From the NCBI RefSeq assembly GCF_004023625.1, contig NZ_RPDJ01000020.1, positions 1 through 64,000 on the forward strand: DNA of 64,000 bases. The letters are read 5' to 3'. The notes below the pieces were generated by a model. That model had not been told where the DNA came from, ran no database searches, and saw only the letters and a program-made list of their open reading frames with translations. The stretch is from Streptomyces cavernae. Lineage in GTDB: Bacteria > Actinomycetota > Actinomycetes > Streptomycetales > Streptomycetaceae. A program made the translations under genes and the position numbers. Positions 16,505 to 25,918 of this stretch are shown in pieces. The first letter of the stretch is position 1. Every line of letters begins with the position of its first letter.

Positions 16505-18043
16505 TCACGCTCCCGCGATGACCTCCGCGGCAGCGACCCCGCAGACCCGGGCCGCGCCATGGGTGGCGATGTGGAGGGCTCCGCGGGGCGGAGACTGGGG
16601 GATGCCCATCTCGACGACGATCGTGTCGGGGCGGGCGGCGAGCAGGACGTCCAGGGCCTCGGCCATCCAGGGGTGCCGGTGTTCGTCACGGACGACGGCG
16701 ACGAGCGGACGGGAGCCCGCGGCGCGCACCACCTCGCGGCCGATGCTCACCGCCGTCCCCGACCAGCTGCCGTCCGTGGCGGCGTCCGAGAAGCTCCCCG
16801 TCTTCGTCCCCGGCAGCAGCCTCGCCACCTCGGCGGCCACGCCCCACGGGGTCTCGGCGCCGACGGCGATGTTGGCCACGGGAGTGAAGGCGGCCACGTA
16901 CGGCGGCTGGGTGATCGGGGTGTACGTCTCCGAGCGCGTCACCGTGAGCGCGCGCCTGGCTGCGACCAGGCCGATGTCGGGGCGGGGGGATTCTCCGGTG
17001 CCGGCTTCCTGTCCGGCCGCGGCACGGGCCGCGGACGCCGTCCACTCGGCGAGCGAACGCACCCGGGCCGCCGCGTCCGCCAGGCGTTCCTCGGGCAGTT
17101 CGCCCGTGCGGACCGCCGTGACCAGGGCGTCCCGCAGGCGTCGTACCGTCTCGTCGTCCGCGAGGCCGCCGCCGACGCAGATCGCGTCAGCGCCCGCCGC
17201 GATCGCCAGGACACTGCCGCGTTCGATGCCGTACGTGGCCGCGATCGCCTGCATCTCCATGCCGTCCGTGACGATCAGTCCGGTGTAACCGAGCTCCTCA
17301 CGGAGCAGGCCGGTCAGGATGCGGCGGGAGAGCGTGGCGGGGAACTCGGGGTCGAGGGCGGGGACCAGGATGTGGGCGCTCATCACCGCCCGGGTGCCGG
17401 CCGCGAAGGCCGCGCGGAACGGGGAGAGTTCACGGTTCGTCAGCGTCTGGAGGTCGACGTCGATCCGGGGCAGCGCGTGGTGGGAGTCGACGGCGGTGTC
17501 GCCGTGTCCCGGGAAGTGCTTGGTGCAGGCGGCTACGCCCGCCGACTGCAAACCGCCGACGTAGGCGGCGGTGTGACGGGCCACCAGCTCGGGCGCGGCG
17601 CCGAAGGAGCGTACGCCGATCACCGGGTTTTCGGCGTTGGAGTTGACGTCCGCGGAGGGCGCCCAGTTGAGGTTCACCCCGCAGGCCGCCAGCCGGCGGC
17701 CGAGTTCCGCGGCCACCTGATGGGTCAGGGAGACGTCGTCGACGGCGCCGAGGGCGAAGTTGCCGGGGAACGACGAGCCCGTGCGCACCTCCAGCCGGGT
17801 GACGTCGCCGCCCTCCTCGTCGATGGCCACCAGCACGTCGTCGCGTTCGGCGCGCAACTGGGCGGTGAGGTTCGACAGTTGGGAGGCCGTCACGATGTTG
17901 CGGCCGAACAGTCCGACCGACGCCAGGCCTTCACCGAGCCGGCGCAACAGCCAGTCGGGCGCGGTGGTACCGGCGAACCCGGGCTGCAGGACGGCGAGCG
18001 CGTCGCGGGTCAGCGTGTCCGCGCCGCGGGCGAGTGTCGTCAT
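16505..18043 (-). CDS. dasD: GH3 beta-N-acetylglucosaminidase DasD
   Basis: 512 aa glycoside hydrolase family 3 enzyme. The NagZ-type signature is present: KHFPGHGDTAVDSHHALP, whose Asp/His pair serves as general acid/base, and the nucleophile region IVTDGMEMQAIAATYG. It removes terminal GlcNAc from chito-oligosaccharides or cell-wall fragments. There is no signal peptide, so it acts on imported sugars. Of two adjacent ATGs, 18043 sits 6 nt from GAGGAG and was chosen over 18046. It lies 433 bp beyond dasC in the das direction. Confidence 0.9.
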   Translation of the reverse strand: MTTLARGADTLTRDALAVLQPGFAGTTAPDWLLRRLGEGLASVGLFGRNIVTASQLSNLTAQLRAERDDVLVAIDEEGGDVTRLEVRTGSSFPGNFALGAVDDVSLTHQVAAELGRRLAACGVNLNWAPSADVNSNAENPVIGVRSFGAAPELVARHTAAYVGGLQSAGVAACTKHFPGHGDTAVDSHHALPRIDVDLQTLTNRELSPFRAAFAAGTRAVMSAHILVPALDPEFPATLSRRILTGLLREELGYTGLIVTDGMEMQAIAATYGIERGSVLAIAAGADAICVGGGLADDETVRRLRDALVTAVRTGELPEERLADAAARVRSLAEWTASAARAAAGQEAGTGESPRPDIGLVAARRALTVTRSETYTPITQPPYVAAFTPVANIAVGAETPWGVAAEVARLLPGTKTGSFSDAATDGSWSGTAVSIGREVVRAAGSRPLVAVVRDEHRHPWMAEALDVLLAARPDTIVVEMGIPQSPPRGALHIATHGAARVCGVAAAEVIAGA

Positions 18044-18476
18044 CATGAGCTCCTCTGAAGGCGGTGACGTCGTGGACGGCAACGATCGGGACGGGTCGAA
18101 GACGCTCCGACCGCGCCGGGCGGCAAGCGACGATGCCGTGGCTCTCGCGCCCGGGCCGGTATCGACATGGGCCGGTATCGGCATGGTTGGGATCAACAGG
18201 GGCCGGTATCGGCATGGGTTGGTGCCGACAGGGTTAGTTTCGACCGGGTTGGGGTGCCGGTACTCCCGGCCGCGCCGACAGCGTTGGCTGCGCCGGCATC
18301 GCGGCTTGTCCGGCCCAGGTCGAGTACCCCGCCCAGGTGCATCCGAGTGCGGGCAGAGTCCGCTGCGGCGTCGCCGGACACCGCGTCCGGTTCGGGCTAG
18401 GCGTCGGCCTCGGCCGCCGGCGCCCGACGGCTGGTGGCCGGCGGCCGATGGTGGCGGGGAGGGTGACCCCGGAGGG
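18044..18476 (-). repeat. Repeat-bearing spacer between dasC and dasD
   Basis: 433 bp without a gene. 18150-18260 contains several GCCGGTATCG(A/G)CATGG-type copies in a loose tandem array. The rest is unstructured GC-rich DNA. I found no DasR-like site here. Confidence 0.7.
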
Positions 18477-19379
18477 TCAGCCCTTCACCGCGCCGGAGGT
18501 GAGGCCCGAGGCCATCTTCTTCTGGACGAGCATGAAGAAGACGACCACCGGCAGGGCGATGAGCGTGGAGGCGGCCATCAGCGCGCCGTAGTCGACACCG
18601 CGGGACGTGGTGAAGTTCATCAGCCACACGTTGAGCGTGTACTTGTCGTTGTCCTGGAGCACCACATAAGCGAGCAGGTACTCGTTCCACGCGTTGATGA
18701 GCGAGAAGATCGAGGCCGCGGCGAGGCCCGGCGCGAGCAGGGGGAAGATGACGCGCCAGAAGGCGCCCATCCGGCTGCAGCCGTCGACCATCGCCGACTC
18801 CTCCAGCTCCTTGGGGATGTTGATCACGAAGCCGCGGATCATCCAGGTGGCGAAGGGCAGCGCGGAGACCAGGTAGATGATGATGACGCCCCAGTACTCA
18901 TTGAGCGCGCCCAGGCCGTTGAGCTGGATGTAGATGGGGATGAGCATCGCGGTCGGCGGCAGCAGCTGGATCACCAGAAGCGTGATCATGAACGCCTTGC
19001 GGCCGGTGAAGTGGAACCGTCCGATCGCGAAGGCGGCGATCGTCGACAGCACCATCGCCCCGAGCACGGCGGTGACGCAGATGATCAGGCTGGACTGGAT
19101 CGCCGTACCGAAGTTGGGCTGGTCGATCGCCCGCTGGAAGTTGTCGAGCGTGATCGAGGACGGCCACAGCGTCTGGTCGTAGCTGCGGATCTCGTGGTTG
19201 GGCCGCAGGGCGCTGATCACCAGCCAGTAGACCGGGAAGGCCATCACGACGAAGGCGACGACGCCGATGAGGTTGTAGACGTGCCGGCTCTTCTTCTTCC
19301 GGTCCTGACGGGGCGCCGGGCGGGCCGGGCTCACCGGGCCGGCGGGCGGTGCCGGGCGGGTGGACGTCGTGGCGCTCAC
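18477..19379 (-). CDS. dasC: ABC sugar transporter permease DasC
   Basis: 300 aa, MalG-type permease. A basic, Pro-rich cytoplasmic N-terminus is followed by six membrane segments. The EAA loop that contacts the ATPase is ELEESAMVDGCSRMGAFWRVIFPLLAPG. With DasA and DasB it imports N-acetylglucosamine/chitobiose. No ATPase gene is present in the block, consistent with use of the shared MsiK ATPase encoded elsewhere. The GTG start overlaps the dasB stop (GTGA), showing translational coupling. Confidence 0.93.
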   Translation of the reverse strand: MSATTSTRPAPPAGPVSPARPAPRQDRKKKSRHVYNLIGVVAFVVMAFPVYWLVISALRPNHEIRSYDQTLWPSSITLDNFQRAIDQPNFGTAIQSSLIICVTAVLGAMVLSTIAAFAIGRFHFTGRKAFMITLLVIQLLPPTAMLIPIYIQLNGLGALNEYWGVIIIYLVSALPFATWMIRGFVINIPKELEESAMVDGCSRMGAFWRVIFPLLAPGLAAASIFSLINAWNEYLLAYVVLQDNDKYTLNVWLMNFTTSRGVDYGALMAASTLIALPVVVFFMLVQKKMASGLTSGAVKG

Positions 19380-20371
19380 TCGACCTCTCCGATCTTGAGC
19401 AGCTGGCGCAGGTAGTACACGGCCACGCCTGAGAGCAGCAGCACCGTGATGAGCGCGATGGCCGCGCCCTGGCTGAAGGAGTTGGACTCGAAGGCCTTCT
19501 CGAACGAGTAGATGCCCAGGAGGTTGTACTCCGGCTCCGGCTTGTTTCCGCGCATCAGGAAGACCTGGCCGAAGACGTTGAAGTCCCAGATCACCGAGAG
19601 CGTGGCGACCATCTGGAAGACCGGCTTGATGACGGGCCAAGTGACGTAGCGGAACACGCCGACCGCGTTCGCGCCGTCCAGCGCCGCCGCCTCCTCCAGT
19701 TCCTTGGGCACCTGGGTGAGGGCGGCGTAGAGGGTGATGGCGACGAACGGGACGGCGCCCCAGATGACGACGGCGGCGATGATCAGGAAGCCCTGCTTGG
19801 GGTCGATCCACCAGTTGTGGCCCCGGAAGTCCAGCCCCAGATACTTCGTCAGCACCATGTTCACGACGCCGTAGTCGGAGTCGGCGAACCAGCGGAAGAT
19901 CGAGGTCGCCACGAGCAGCGGCATGGCCCACGCGGCGACCAGCGCCGCGGTCAGGGCGAGCCGGATCCCCACACTCATGCGCTGCATGGCCTGGGCCAGA
20001 AGAAGCCCGATGCCCATGGTGACGACGACACAGGCCACCATGAACAGCACCGTGCGCCAGACGACGTCCCAGAACTCGCCGTCACCGAGGATGTTGGTGA
20101 ACTGCTCGAAGCCGACCCACTCGGCCGCCTGGCCGGTCCACAGCTCCCGGCGTCCCACGTCCTGGAAGGACATGATCACCGTCTTGATGAGCGGCCAGAC
20201 GAACACCGCGGCGATCGCCACGACCGTGGGGGCTATCAGGGCGTAGGGCAGATAGGCGCCCACTCGCCTGCTCGGCGCTCTCCCGGCCGCGGCCCGCGGG
20301 ATGTCGTTGTTCTCGGGCCGTGGTGGGGCGGGCACCGGGGGGTCGGCTGCTTTCATATCGGCGGCACTCAC
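19376..20371 (-). CDS. dasB: ABC sugar transporter permease DasB
   Basis: 331 aa, MalF-type permease. Six or more membrane segments begin at YLPYALIAPTVVAIAAVFVWPL, with the EAA loop ELEEAAALDGANAVGVFRYVTWPVIKP. The GTG at 20371 lies 8 nt from GGAAGG; an ATG five codons in (20356) is an alternative. It is 90 bp downstream of dasA and overlaps dasC, so dasABC is one operon. It forms the membrane channel heterodimer with DasC. Confidence 0.93.
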   Translation of the reverse strand: MSAADMKAADPPVPAPPRPENNDIPRAAAGRAPSRRVGAYLPYALIAPTVVAIAAVFVWPLIKTVIMSFQDVGRRELWTGQAAEWVGFEQFTNILGDGEFWDVVWRTVLFMVACVVVTMGIGLLLAQAMQRMSVGIRLALTAALVAAWAMPLLVATSIFRWFADSDYGVVNMVLTKYLGLDFRGHNWWIDPKQGFLIIAAVVIWGAVPFVAITLYAALTQVPKELEEAAALDGANAVGVFRYVTWPVIKPVFQMVATLSVIWDFNVFGQVFLMRGNKPEPEYNLLGIYSFEKAFESNSFSQGAAIALITVLLLSGVAVYYLRQLLKIGEVE

Positions 20372-20461
20372 TGTGCTGGCCTTCCGTTCGAACCGTCAAC
20401 CGGGGGCGGGGACGGCGGGCCCGGGTGCGCGCCCGCCGTCCCCGGCTGGTGATCAGGAGGC

Positions 20462-21763
20462 TCAGGAGGCCTCGTTGATCAGCTTGTCGATCTCCGCGTC
20501 GGCGGCCTTGGTGGCCTCCTCGACCGACTTGCCCTTGAGGATGTCGAGCAGCATCAGCTCGAGCGTTTCCTTCTTCTCGACCGCGGCCCAGCCCGGTGCG
20601 ATCGGCGTGAACCACGCGTCCGGCACGGCGTTGGCGATCGGGGCCGTCTCCGGCTTGGTCTTCAGCGGCTCCAGCTGCTTGGTGTTGTTCGGCAGGATGT
20701 TCTTCGCGGCGAGCGCGGCCTCCGACTTCTCGTTGGTGAAGAGGGAGATCCACTCCTGCGCCAGGTCCTGGTTCTTGGACTTGGAGATGGTGGCCAGGTC
20801 GGAGCCGCCGATGAAGGAGGGCAGCGCCTTGCCGTTCGGGCCGGGCATGCCGGCGGTGCCGATCTTGTCCTTCAGCTTGGGGTTGCCGTTGGCCGCCGGG
20901 TCGATGACGCTGCCGGACTCCCAGCCGTTGCCGTAGATCAGGGCCGTCTTCTCGTTGGCCATGACGTTGGCGTGGTCCTGCTCGTCCTTGGTCTGGTCGC
21001 CGTTGTTGTACTTCTTGACCAGGTCGACGTAGTGCTGGATGCCCTGCTGCGCCTCGGGCGAGGAGAGCGTGGCCTTCCACTTCTTGGCGCCCTCGTCGTA
21101 CTCGGCGATCTTGCCGCCGTAGGCGGCGACGTACGACATGGCGGCGTACCAGTAGCGGCCCGGCAGGTAGAGCGGCGAGAACGCCTTGTCCTTCTTGCCG
21201 TACTTGTCCTCGAGCTTGTCGAGCGCCTTGGTCAGGTCGGCCTCGGTCGCGGGAAGGGCGTCCTTACCGGTGGCCTTCTTGAACATGTCCTTGTTGTAGA
21301 TCGCCACGCGCGCACCGGCGTAGTAGGGCACGCAGTAGAGCTTGCCCTCGTAGGAACAGGTGTCCTTCAGGCCGCTGATCCAGGTGTCCGAGTTGTCGTA
21401 CTTCTTCGCGTCGATCTCGCCGAGGGCCCCGTTGAGGATGTACGTCATGGTCTCGGTGTTGCCGAGCTCCACCACGTCGGGGAACTTGTCACCGGACAGG
21501 GCGGCGTCGAGCTTCTTGGTCTTGTCCCCCCACTGCTGGTACTGGACGTTGACCTTGACACCCGGGTACTTCTTGCCGAACTCGGCGTTGGCCTGCTTGA
21601 CCAGTTCCGGCCAGCTGGTCTGGGCGTCCACCATCAGCCAGACGGTCAGCTCACCCTTGCGGTCCTTGGGGTCCTGGCCCGCGTCACTGTCGCTCCCACC
21701 ACAGGCCGCGATGGACATCATCATGCCCGCGACACCGATCGCGGCTATCACCTTGCGCTTCAC
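20462..21763 (-). CDS. dasA: Lipoprotein sugar-binding protein DasA
   Basis: 433 aa solute-binding protein (family 1). It has a short lipoprotein signal peptide with lipobox SIAAC and modified Cys21. The mature part has a typical sugar-binder layout (ELTVWLMVDAQTSWPELV, FPDVVELGNTETMTYI, then hinge and aromatic-rich regions such as LPGRYWYAAMSYVAAYGG). It captures chitobiose/GlcNAc outside the membrane for DasBC. The GTG at 21763 follows GAGGAGG by 5 nt. Two DasR-like sites lie 96-132 bp upstream of the start. Confidence 0.95.
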   Translation of the reverse strand: MKRKVIAAIGVAGMMMSIAACGGSDSDAGQDPKDRKGELTVWLMVDAQTSWPELVKQANAEFGKKYPGVKVNVQYQQWGDKTKKLDAALSGDKFPDVVELGNTETMTYILNGALGEIDAKKYDNSDTWISGLKDTCSYEGKLYCVPYYAGARVAIYNKDMFKKATGKDALPATEADLTKALDKLEDKYGKKDKAFSPLYLPGRYWYAAMSYVAAYGGKIAEYDEGAKKWKATLSSPEAQQGIQHYVDLVKKYNNGDQTKDEQDHANVMANEKTALIYGNGWESGSVIDPAANGNPKLKDKIGTAGMPGPNGKALPSFIGGSDLATISKSKNQDLAQEWISLFTNEKSEAALAAKNILPNNTKQLEPLKTKPETAPIANAVPDAWFTPIAPGWAAVEKKETLELMLLDILKGKSVEEATKAADAEIDKLINEAS

Positions 21764-21856
21764 GCCATCCTCCTCAGGGATGCCACACCCACCAAACCCC
21801 CCTGCTCCCCGCGGTGGACTGACGACGAGTACTGCCCGTGGGGCCGGGACTGGACC

Positions 21857-21872
21857 AATGGTGTAGACCAGT
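21857..21872. promoter_or_regulatory. DasR operator (dre) upstream of dasA, site 1
   Basis: AATGGTGTAGACCAGT has core TGGTGTAGACCA at 21859-21870, one mismatch from consensus, about 95 bp upstream of the dasA start. Confidence 0.88.
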
Positions 21873-21881
21873 ACGGGGAGC

Positions 21882-21895
21882 TTGGCCCAGACCAA
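21882..21895. promoter_or_regulatory. DasR-like operator upstream of dasA, site 2
   Basis: TTGGCCCAGACCAA is a weaker dyad with TTGG/CCAA arms, 25 bp from site 1. Two sites at dasA are also recalled for S. coelicolor. Confidence 0.65.
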
Positions 21896-22038
21896 TAGAG
21901 CTGTCAAGGGCGGTCGAGCTCACACCTGACCTCCGTTACGGGACCGCGATATGCAGGGATCTTTCATTTCGGAAGCGCCCGACAAGCGACAGAACGGACA
22001 CCCCGGCCCGCCTGTACCACTCACATCCGATCACCAGG

Positions 22039-22050
22039 TGGACTAGACCA
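22039..22050. promoter_or_regulatory. DasR operator (dre) upstream of dasR
   Basis: The TGGACTAGACCA core, identical to the one at 14071-14082, lies 135 bp before the dasR start in the shared dasA-dasR gap and is consistent with autoregulation. Confidence 0.8.
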
Positions 22051-22184
22051 AATACGGCCTCGAAGGTATACAGGGAGAATCACGGAGCGTGCTGGGGCAC
22101 CCCCGCACGACGGGCCGTGCCACGATGTGTCCCGTGGCCGACGGGGCGTCGGCCGCTTCGGCACCCGGAGCCGGGAAGGCAGAC

Positions 22185-22952
22185 ATGACCACCGACGTCA
22201 GCAGTGCGGAGAGCGAGGGCGGGGCACCCATCCGCACCGCGCGCGTGCCCAAGTACTACCGCCTGAAGAAGCATCTGCTCGACATGACGGAGACGCTGCC
22301 GCCCGGCACGCCGGTACCTCCCGAGCGCACCCTCGCCTCGGAGTTCGACACCTCCCGCACCACGGTCCGTCAGGCCCTGCAGGAACTGGTGGTGGAGGGC
22401 CGGCTGGAGCGCATCCAGGGCAAGGGCACCTTCGTCGCCAAGCCGAAGGTCTCCCAGGCACTGCAACTCACCTCGTACACCGAGGACATGCGGGCCCAGG
22501 GCCTCGAACCCACCTCGCAGCTGCTGGACATCGGCTACATCACTGCCGACGACACCCTGGCCGGCCTCCTCGACATCGCCGCCGGCGGGCGCGTGCTGCG
22601 CATCGAGCGGCTGCGCCTGGCGAGCGGTGAACCGATGGCGATCGAGACCACGCATCTGTCCGCCAAGCGGTTCCCGGCGCTGCGCCGCAGCCTGGTGAAG
22701 TACACGTCCCTCTACACGGCGCTGGCGGAGGTCTACGACGTCCACCTCGCCCAGGCCGAGGAGACCATCGAGACCTCACTGGCCACCCCGCGCGAGGCCG
22801 GTCTGCTCGGCACCGACGTCGGCCTGCCGATGCTGATGCTGTCCCGGCACTCCCTGGACGGCGAGGGCAAGCCGGTGGAATGGGTGCGGTCGGTGTACCG
22901 GGGCGACCGGTACAAGTTCGTGGCCCGGCTGCAGCGCCCGCAGGCGGACTGA
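22185..22952 (+). CDS. dasR: GntR/HutC-family global repressor DasR
   Basis: 255 aa. The winged-helix N-terminus (VPKYYRLKKHLLDM, then SEFDTSRTTVRQALQELVVEG as recognition helix, and RIQGKGTFVAKP wing) is joined to a UTRA effector domain (LQLTSYTEDMRAQGLEPTS...). It is nearly identical to S. coelicolor DasR as I recall it. DasR binds dre sites and is released by GlcN-6-P/GlcNAc-6-P, linking aminosugar supply to development and antibiotics. The ATG at 22185 (MTTDVSSAE) matches the known start; the longer upstream frame is not used. Confidence 0.97.
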   Translation: MTTDVSSAESEGGAPIRTARVPKYYRLKKHLLDMTETLPPGTPVPPERTLASEFDTSRTTVRQALQELVVEGRLERIQGKGTFVAKPKVSQALQLTSYTEDMRAQGLEPTSQLLDIGYITADDTLAGLLDIAAGGRVLRIERLRLASGEPMAIETTHLSAKRFPALRRSLVKYTSLYTALAEVYDVHLAQAEETIETSLATPREAGLLGTDVGLPMLMLSRHSLDGEGKPVEWVRSVYRGDRYKFVARLQRPQAD

Positions 22953-23062
22953 GCACCGGGTCGAGTCCCGCGTCGGGTCCGGCACCCCCTGTCGGCCGAT
23001 TCCGGCCGGTCGACAGCTCTTGGTGGACGGCACGCCCTGGTCCACATCACCGGCGATCCGGA

Positions 23063-23092
23063 CCCCTGCCGGATGCCCTGATCCGGCAGGGG
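23063..23092 (+). terminator. 12-bp perfect hairpin downstream of dasR
   Basis: CCCCTGCCGGAT (23063-23074) pairs with 23081-23092 around a 6-nt loop, about 110 bp after the dasR stop and 70 bp before the DUF3311 gene. It probably terminates dasR, though a regulatory site for the symporter operon is possible. Confidence 0.6.
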
Positions 23093-23163
23093 TTCCCGGA
23101 GGCGCGACGGTTGCTTGGGATGTCCTGCGCATTACATGTGCCGCGGAGGGATAGAACCGCCGT

Positions 23164-23436
23164 ATGCCGGAGCGAACTGAAGTGAAAGCACCGGTGGTCA
23201 CGCCGGTCCGCGTGGTCATCGCCCTCTGTCTCGTCGCGCCGTTCGTGGCGTTGTTATGGGTCGGCTCCTACGCGAAGACGGACCCCGTCTTCGCCGGGAT
23301 CCCGTTCTTCTACTGGTACCAGATGATGTGGGTGCTGCTCTCCACGGCACTGACCATGGTCGCGTTCAAGCTGTGGCAGCGCGACCAGCGGGCACGCCGG
23401 TCCCACCCGTCCCAGGACGGGGGTGCGTCGGCATGA
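23164..23436 (+). CDS. DUF3311 small membrane protein
   Basis: 90 aa with two transmembrane helices (VRVVIALCLVAPFVALLWVG and YWYQMMWVLLSTALTMVAFKLW) joined by a short loop with GIPFFYWYQ, the DUF3311 hallmark. Such proteins are encoded directly before sodium:solute symporters and are thought to be accessory subunits, as YhdT-like proteins are for PanF. The stop overlaps the symporter start (ATGA at 23433), so stoichiometric production is likely. Confidence 0.88.
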   Translation: MPERTEVKAPVVTPVRVVIALCLVAPFVALLWVGSYAKTDPVFAGIPFFYWYQMMWVLLSTALTMVAFKLWQRDQRARRSHPSQDGGASA

Positions 23437-25049
23437 AGGACGGCGTCAACGGCGTCGCGCTCGCCGTCTTCATCGTCTTCTTCCTGGCCGTCACGGTCAT
23501 GGGCTTCCTGGCCTCGCGCTGGCGCCGGGCCGAGAACGAGCACAGCCTGGACGAATGGGGCCTGGGCGGCCGCTCCTTCGGCACCTGGGTCACCTGGTTC
23601 CTGCTGGGCGGCGACCTCTACACGGCGTACACCTTCGTGGCCGTCCCCGCGGCGATCTACGCGGCCGGCGCGGCGGGCTTCTTCGCGGTCCCGTACACGA
23701 TCCTGGTCTACCCCCTGATCTTCACGTTCCTCCCCCGCCTCTGGTCGGTGTCGCACCGGCACGGATACGTCACCACCTCGGACTTCGTCCGGGGACGGTT
23801 CGGCTCGAAGGGGCTGTCCCTCGCCGTCGCGCTGACCGGCATCCTGGCCACGATGCCGTACATCGCGCTCCAGCTCGTGGGCATCCAGGCGGTGCTGGAC
23901 GTCATGGGCGTGGGCGGCGGCGAGAACACCAACTGGTTCATCAAGGATCTCCCCCTGCTGATCGCCTTCGGTGTGCTGGCCGCGTACACCTACTCGTCGG
24001 GCCTGCGGGCCCCCGCACTGATCGCGTTCGTCAAGGACACACTGATCTACATCGTCATCGCGGTGGCGATCATCTACATCCCGATCAAGCTGGGCGGATT
24101 CGACGAGATCTTCGCCAAGGCGGACGAGAAGTTCACCGCGGCGGGTGCGGGCGGTCTGGTGCCCCCCGAGGCGGGCCAGTGGACCTACGCCACACTGGCG
24201 TTGGGCTCCGCGCTCGCGCTCTTCATGTACCCGCACTCGATCACGGCGACGCTGTCCTCACGCAGCCGTGACGTGATCCGCCGCAACACCACGATCCTCC
24301 CGCTCTACTCCCTGATGCTCGGTCTGCTCGCCCTGCTCGGCTTCATGGCGATCGCGGCCGGAATCAAGGTCACCAACGGCCAGTTGGCGATCCCCCAGCT
24401 CTTCGAGACGATGTTCCCGGACTGGTTCGCGGGGGTCGCCTTCGCGGCGATCGGCATCGGCGCACTGGTCCCCGCCGCCATCATGTCCATCGCGGCGGCG
24501 AATCTCTTCACCCGCAACATCTACAAGGACTTCATCAAGCCGGACGCCACCCCCGAGCAGGAGACGAAGGTCTCCAAGCTGGTCTCGCTGCTGGTGAAGG
24601 TGGGCGCACTCGCCTTCGTCCTCACCATGGACAAGACGGTGGCCATCAACTTCCAGCTGCTGGGCGGCATCTGGATCCTCCAGACCTTCCCGGCCCTGGT
24701 GGGCGGGCTGTTCACCCGCTGGTTCCACCGCTGGGCCCTGCTCGCCGGCTGGGCGGTCGGCATGCTGTACGGGACGGTGGCGGCGTACGGCGTGGCCTCG
24801 CCCACGCAGAAGCACTTCGGGGGCTCGTCGAAGGAGATCCCCGGCATCGGGGAGATCGGCTACATCGGTCTCACCGCCTTCGTCCTCAACCTCGTGGTCA
24901 CGGTGGTCCTCACGCTCACCCTGCGCGCGGCGAAGGCCCCCGACGGCGTGGACGAGACGAGCCCGGAGGACTACACCGCGGACGCGGGTGACCCCGGGGT
25001 CCAGGTGGAACTGCCTCCGGCGACGGCGGGGGCGGGGGCGGGCCACTAG
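23433..25049 (+). CDS. Sodium:solute symporter (SSS family, monocarboxylate type)
   Basis: 538 aa, about thirteen membrane segments. SSS features are SLDEWGLGGRSFGTWVTWFLLGGDLYTAYT near the N-terminus, the conserved ALVPAAIMSIAAANLFTRNIYKDF sodium-site helix, and MTMDK-type loops. Pairing with a DUF3311 protein fits the MctC-like monocarboxylate (acetate/pyruvate/propionate) or pantothenate subgroup; substrate unproven. The tail after about residue 505 is acidic and disordered. Translation is coupled to the upstream gene. Confidence 0.9.
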   Translation: MKDGVNGVALAVFIVFFLAVTVMGFLASRWRRAENEHSLDEWGLGGRSFGTWVTWFLLGGDLYTAYTFVAVPAAIYAAGAAGFFAVPYTILVYPLIFTFLPRLWSVSHRHGYVTTSDFVRGRFGSKGLSLAVALTGILATMPYIALQLVGIQAVLDVMGVGGGENTNWFIKDLPLLIAFGVLAAYTYSSGLRAPALIAFVKDTLIYIVIAVAIIYIPIKLGGFDEIFAKADEKFTAAGAGGLVPPEAGQWTYATLALGSALALFMYPHSITATLSSRSRDVIRRNTTILPLYSLMLGLLALLGFMAIAAGIKVTNGQLAIPQLFETMFPDWFAGVAFAAIGIGALVPAAIMSIAAANLFTRNIYKDFIKPDATPEQETKVSKLVSLLVKVGALAFVLTMDKTVAINFQLLGGIWILQTFPALVGGLFTRWFHRWALLAGWAVGMLYGTVAAYGVASPTQKHFGGSSKEIPGIGEIGYIGLTAFVLNLVVTVVLTLTLRAAKAPDGVDETSPEDYTADAGDPGVQVELPPATAGAGAGH

Positions 25050-25134
25050 CGCCTTCCGGGGCCACGCCCCGGAAACCCCGTCTCGTCCTTCGGCCTCGTC
25101 CTGGAGAACGCCGGGCGGGCTGGGAACCCTCACA

Positions 25135-25260
25135 AGAGGCGCCGGACGCGCTGGAATCCCGCAAGGGGCGCCGGACGGGCCGGAATCCCGCAAGAAACGC
25201 CGGACGGGCCGGAATCCCGCAAGAAACGCCGGACGGGCGGAAACCCTCCGCCCGGCCCGG
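25135..25260 (+). repeat. 29-bp tandem repeat, four copies
   Basis: Units begin at 25141, 25170, 25199 and 25228 (GCCGGACGGGCCGGAATCCC then GCAAGAAAC), exactly 29 bp apart. They lie in the 341-bp gap before the acetyltransferase; nothing else is seen there. Confidence 0.9.
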
Positions 25261-25390
25261 CGTGGTTCCAGCCCCTCCGGCGGTCTCGGGGACCAGGATC
25301 CGGGGGCAGCGCGGCCGGGCAGGGGCGGCGGGTGCGGCGAGGGCGAAAACAGCCACCCGCCGGCCGCGCCCCGAGAGGCACACTGCCGTC

Positions 25391-25897
25391 ATGGACATCC
25401 TCATCAGGCCCGCGTCCCCCGACGAGTACGACCTCCTGGGCGAGATCACCGCCCAGGCCTATCTCCGGGACGGCCTCCTCGACTTCGGCGAGAGCGACGC
25501 CTACCTCGGCGAACTCCGCGACGTCGCCAAGCGGGCCGGGGCCGCCGAGGTGCTGGTGGCCGTGGAGCACGACCACGTCCTGGGCGGCGTGACCTTCGTA
25601 CCGTCCGGTGGCCCGATGGCCGACATCGCCGATCTCGGCGAGGCCGAGATCCGGATGCTCGCCGTCGCCTCCGAGGCACGCGGCCGGGGCATCGGAGAAG
25701 CACTCGTGCGCGCCTGCGTCGAGCGGGCCCGGAACACCGAGGGCTGCCTACGCGTCGTCCTCTCCACCCAGCCCACGATGCACACCGCCCACCGCATCTA
25801 CGAACGCCTCGGTTTCACCCGCACCCCGGATCGTGACTGGAACCCGCTGCCGGACGTCCTCGACATCACTCTCCTCACCTACGAACTGACGCTCTGA
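25391..25897 (+). CDS. GNAT-family N-acetyltransferase
   Basis: 168 aa. Acetyl-CoA binding motif A is clear: EIRMLAVASEARGRGIGEALVRACVERA (R/Q-x-x-G-x-G/A loop as RGRGIG). It is followed by motif B, THRIYERLGF-like (MHTAHRIYERLGFTR). The acceptor substrate cannot be inferred. The ATG at 25391 comes after a repeat-rich spacer. It precedes the nrdAB control region by only a few bases, so its terminator and the nrd promoter share about 30 bp. Confidence 0.85.
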   Translation: MDILIRPASPDEYDLLGEITAQAYLRDGLLDFGESDAYLGELRDVAKRAGAAEVLVAVEHDHVLGGVTFVPSGGPMADIADLGEAEIRMLAVASEARGRGIGEALVRACVERARNTEGCLRVVLSTQPTMHTAHRIYERLGFTRTPDRDWNPLPDVLDITLLTYELTL

Positions 25898-25918
25898 CAC
25901 CCCCAGAAGTCCGACACA

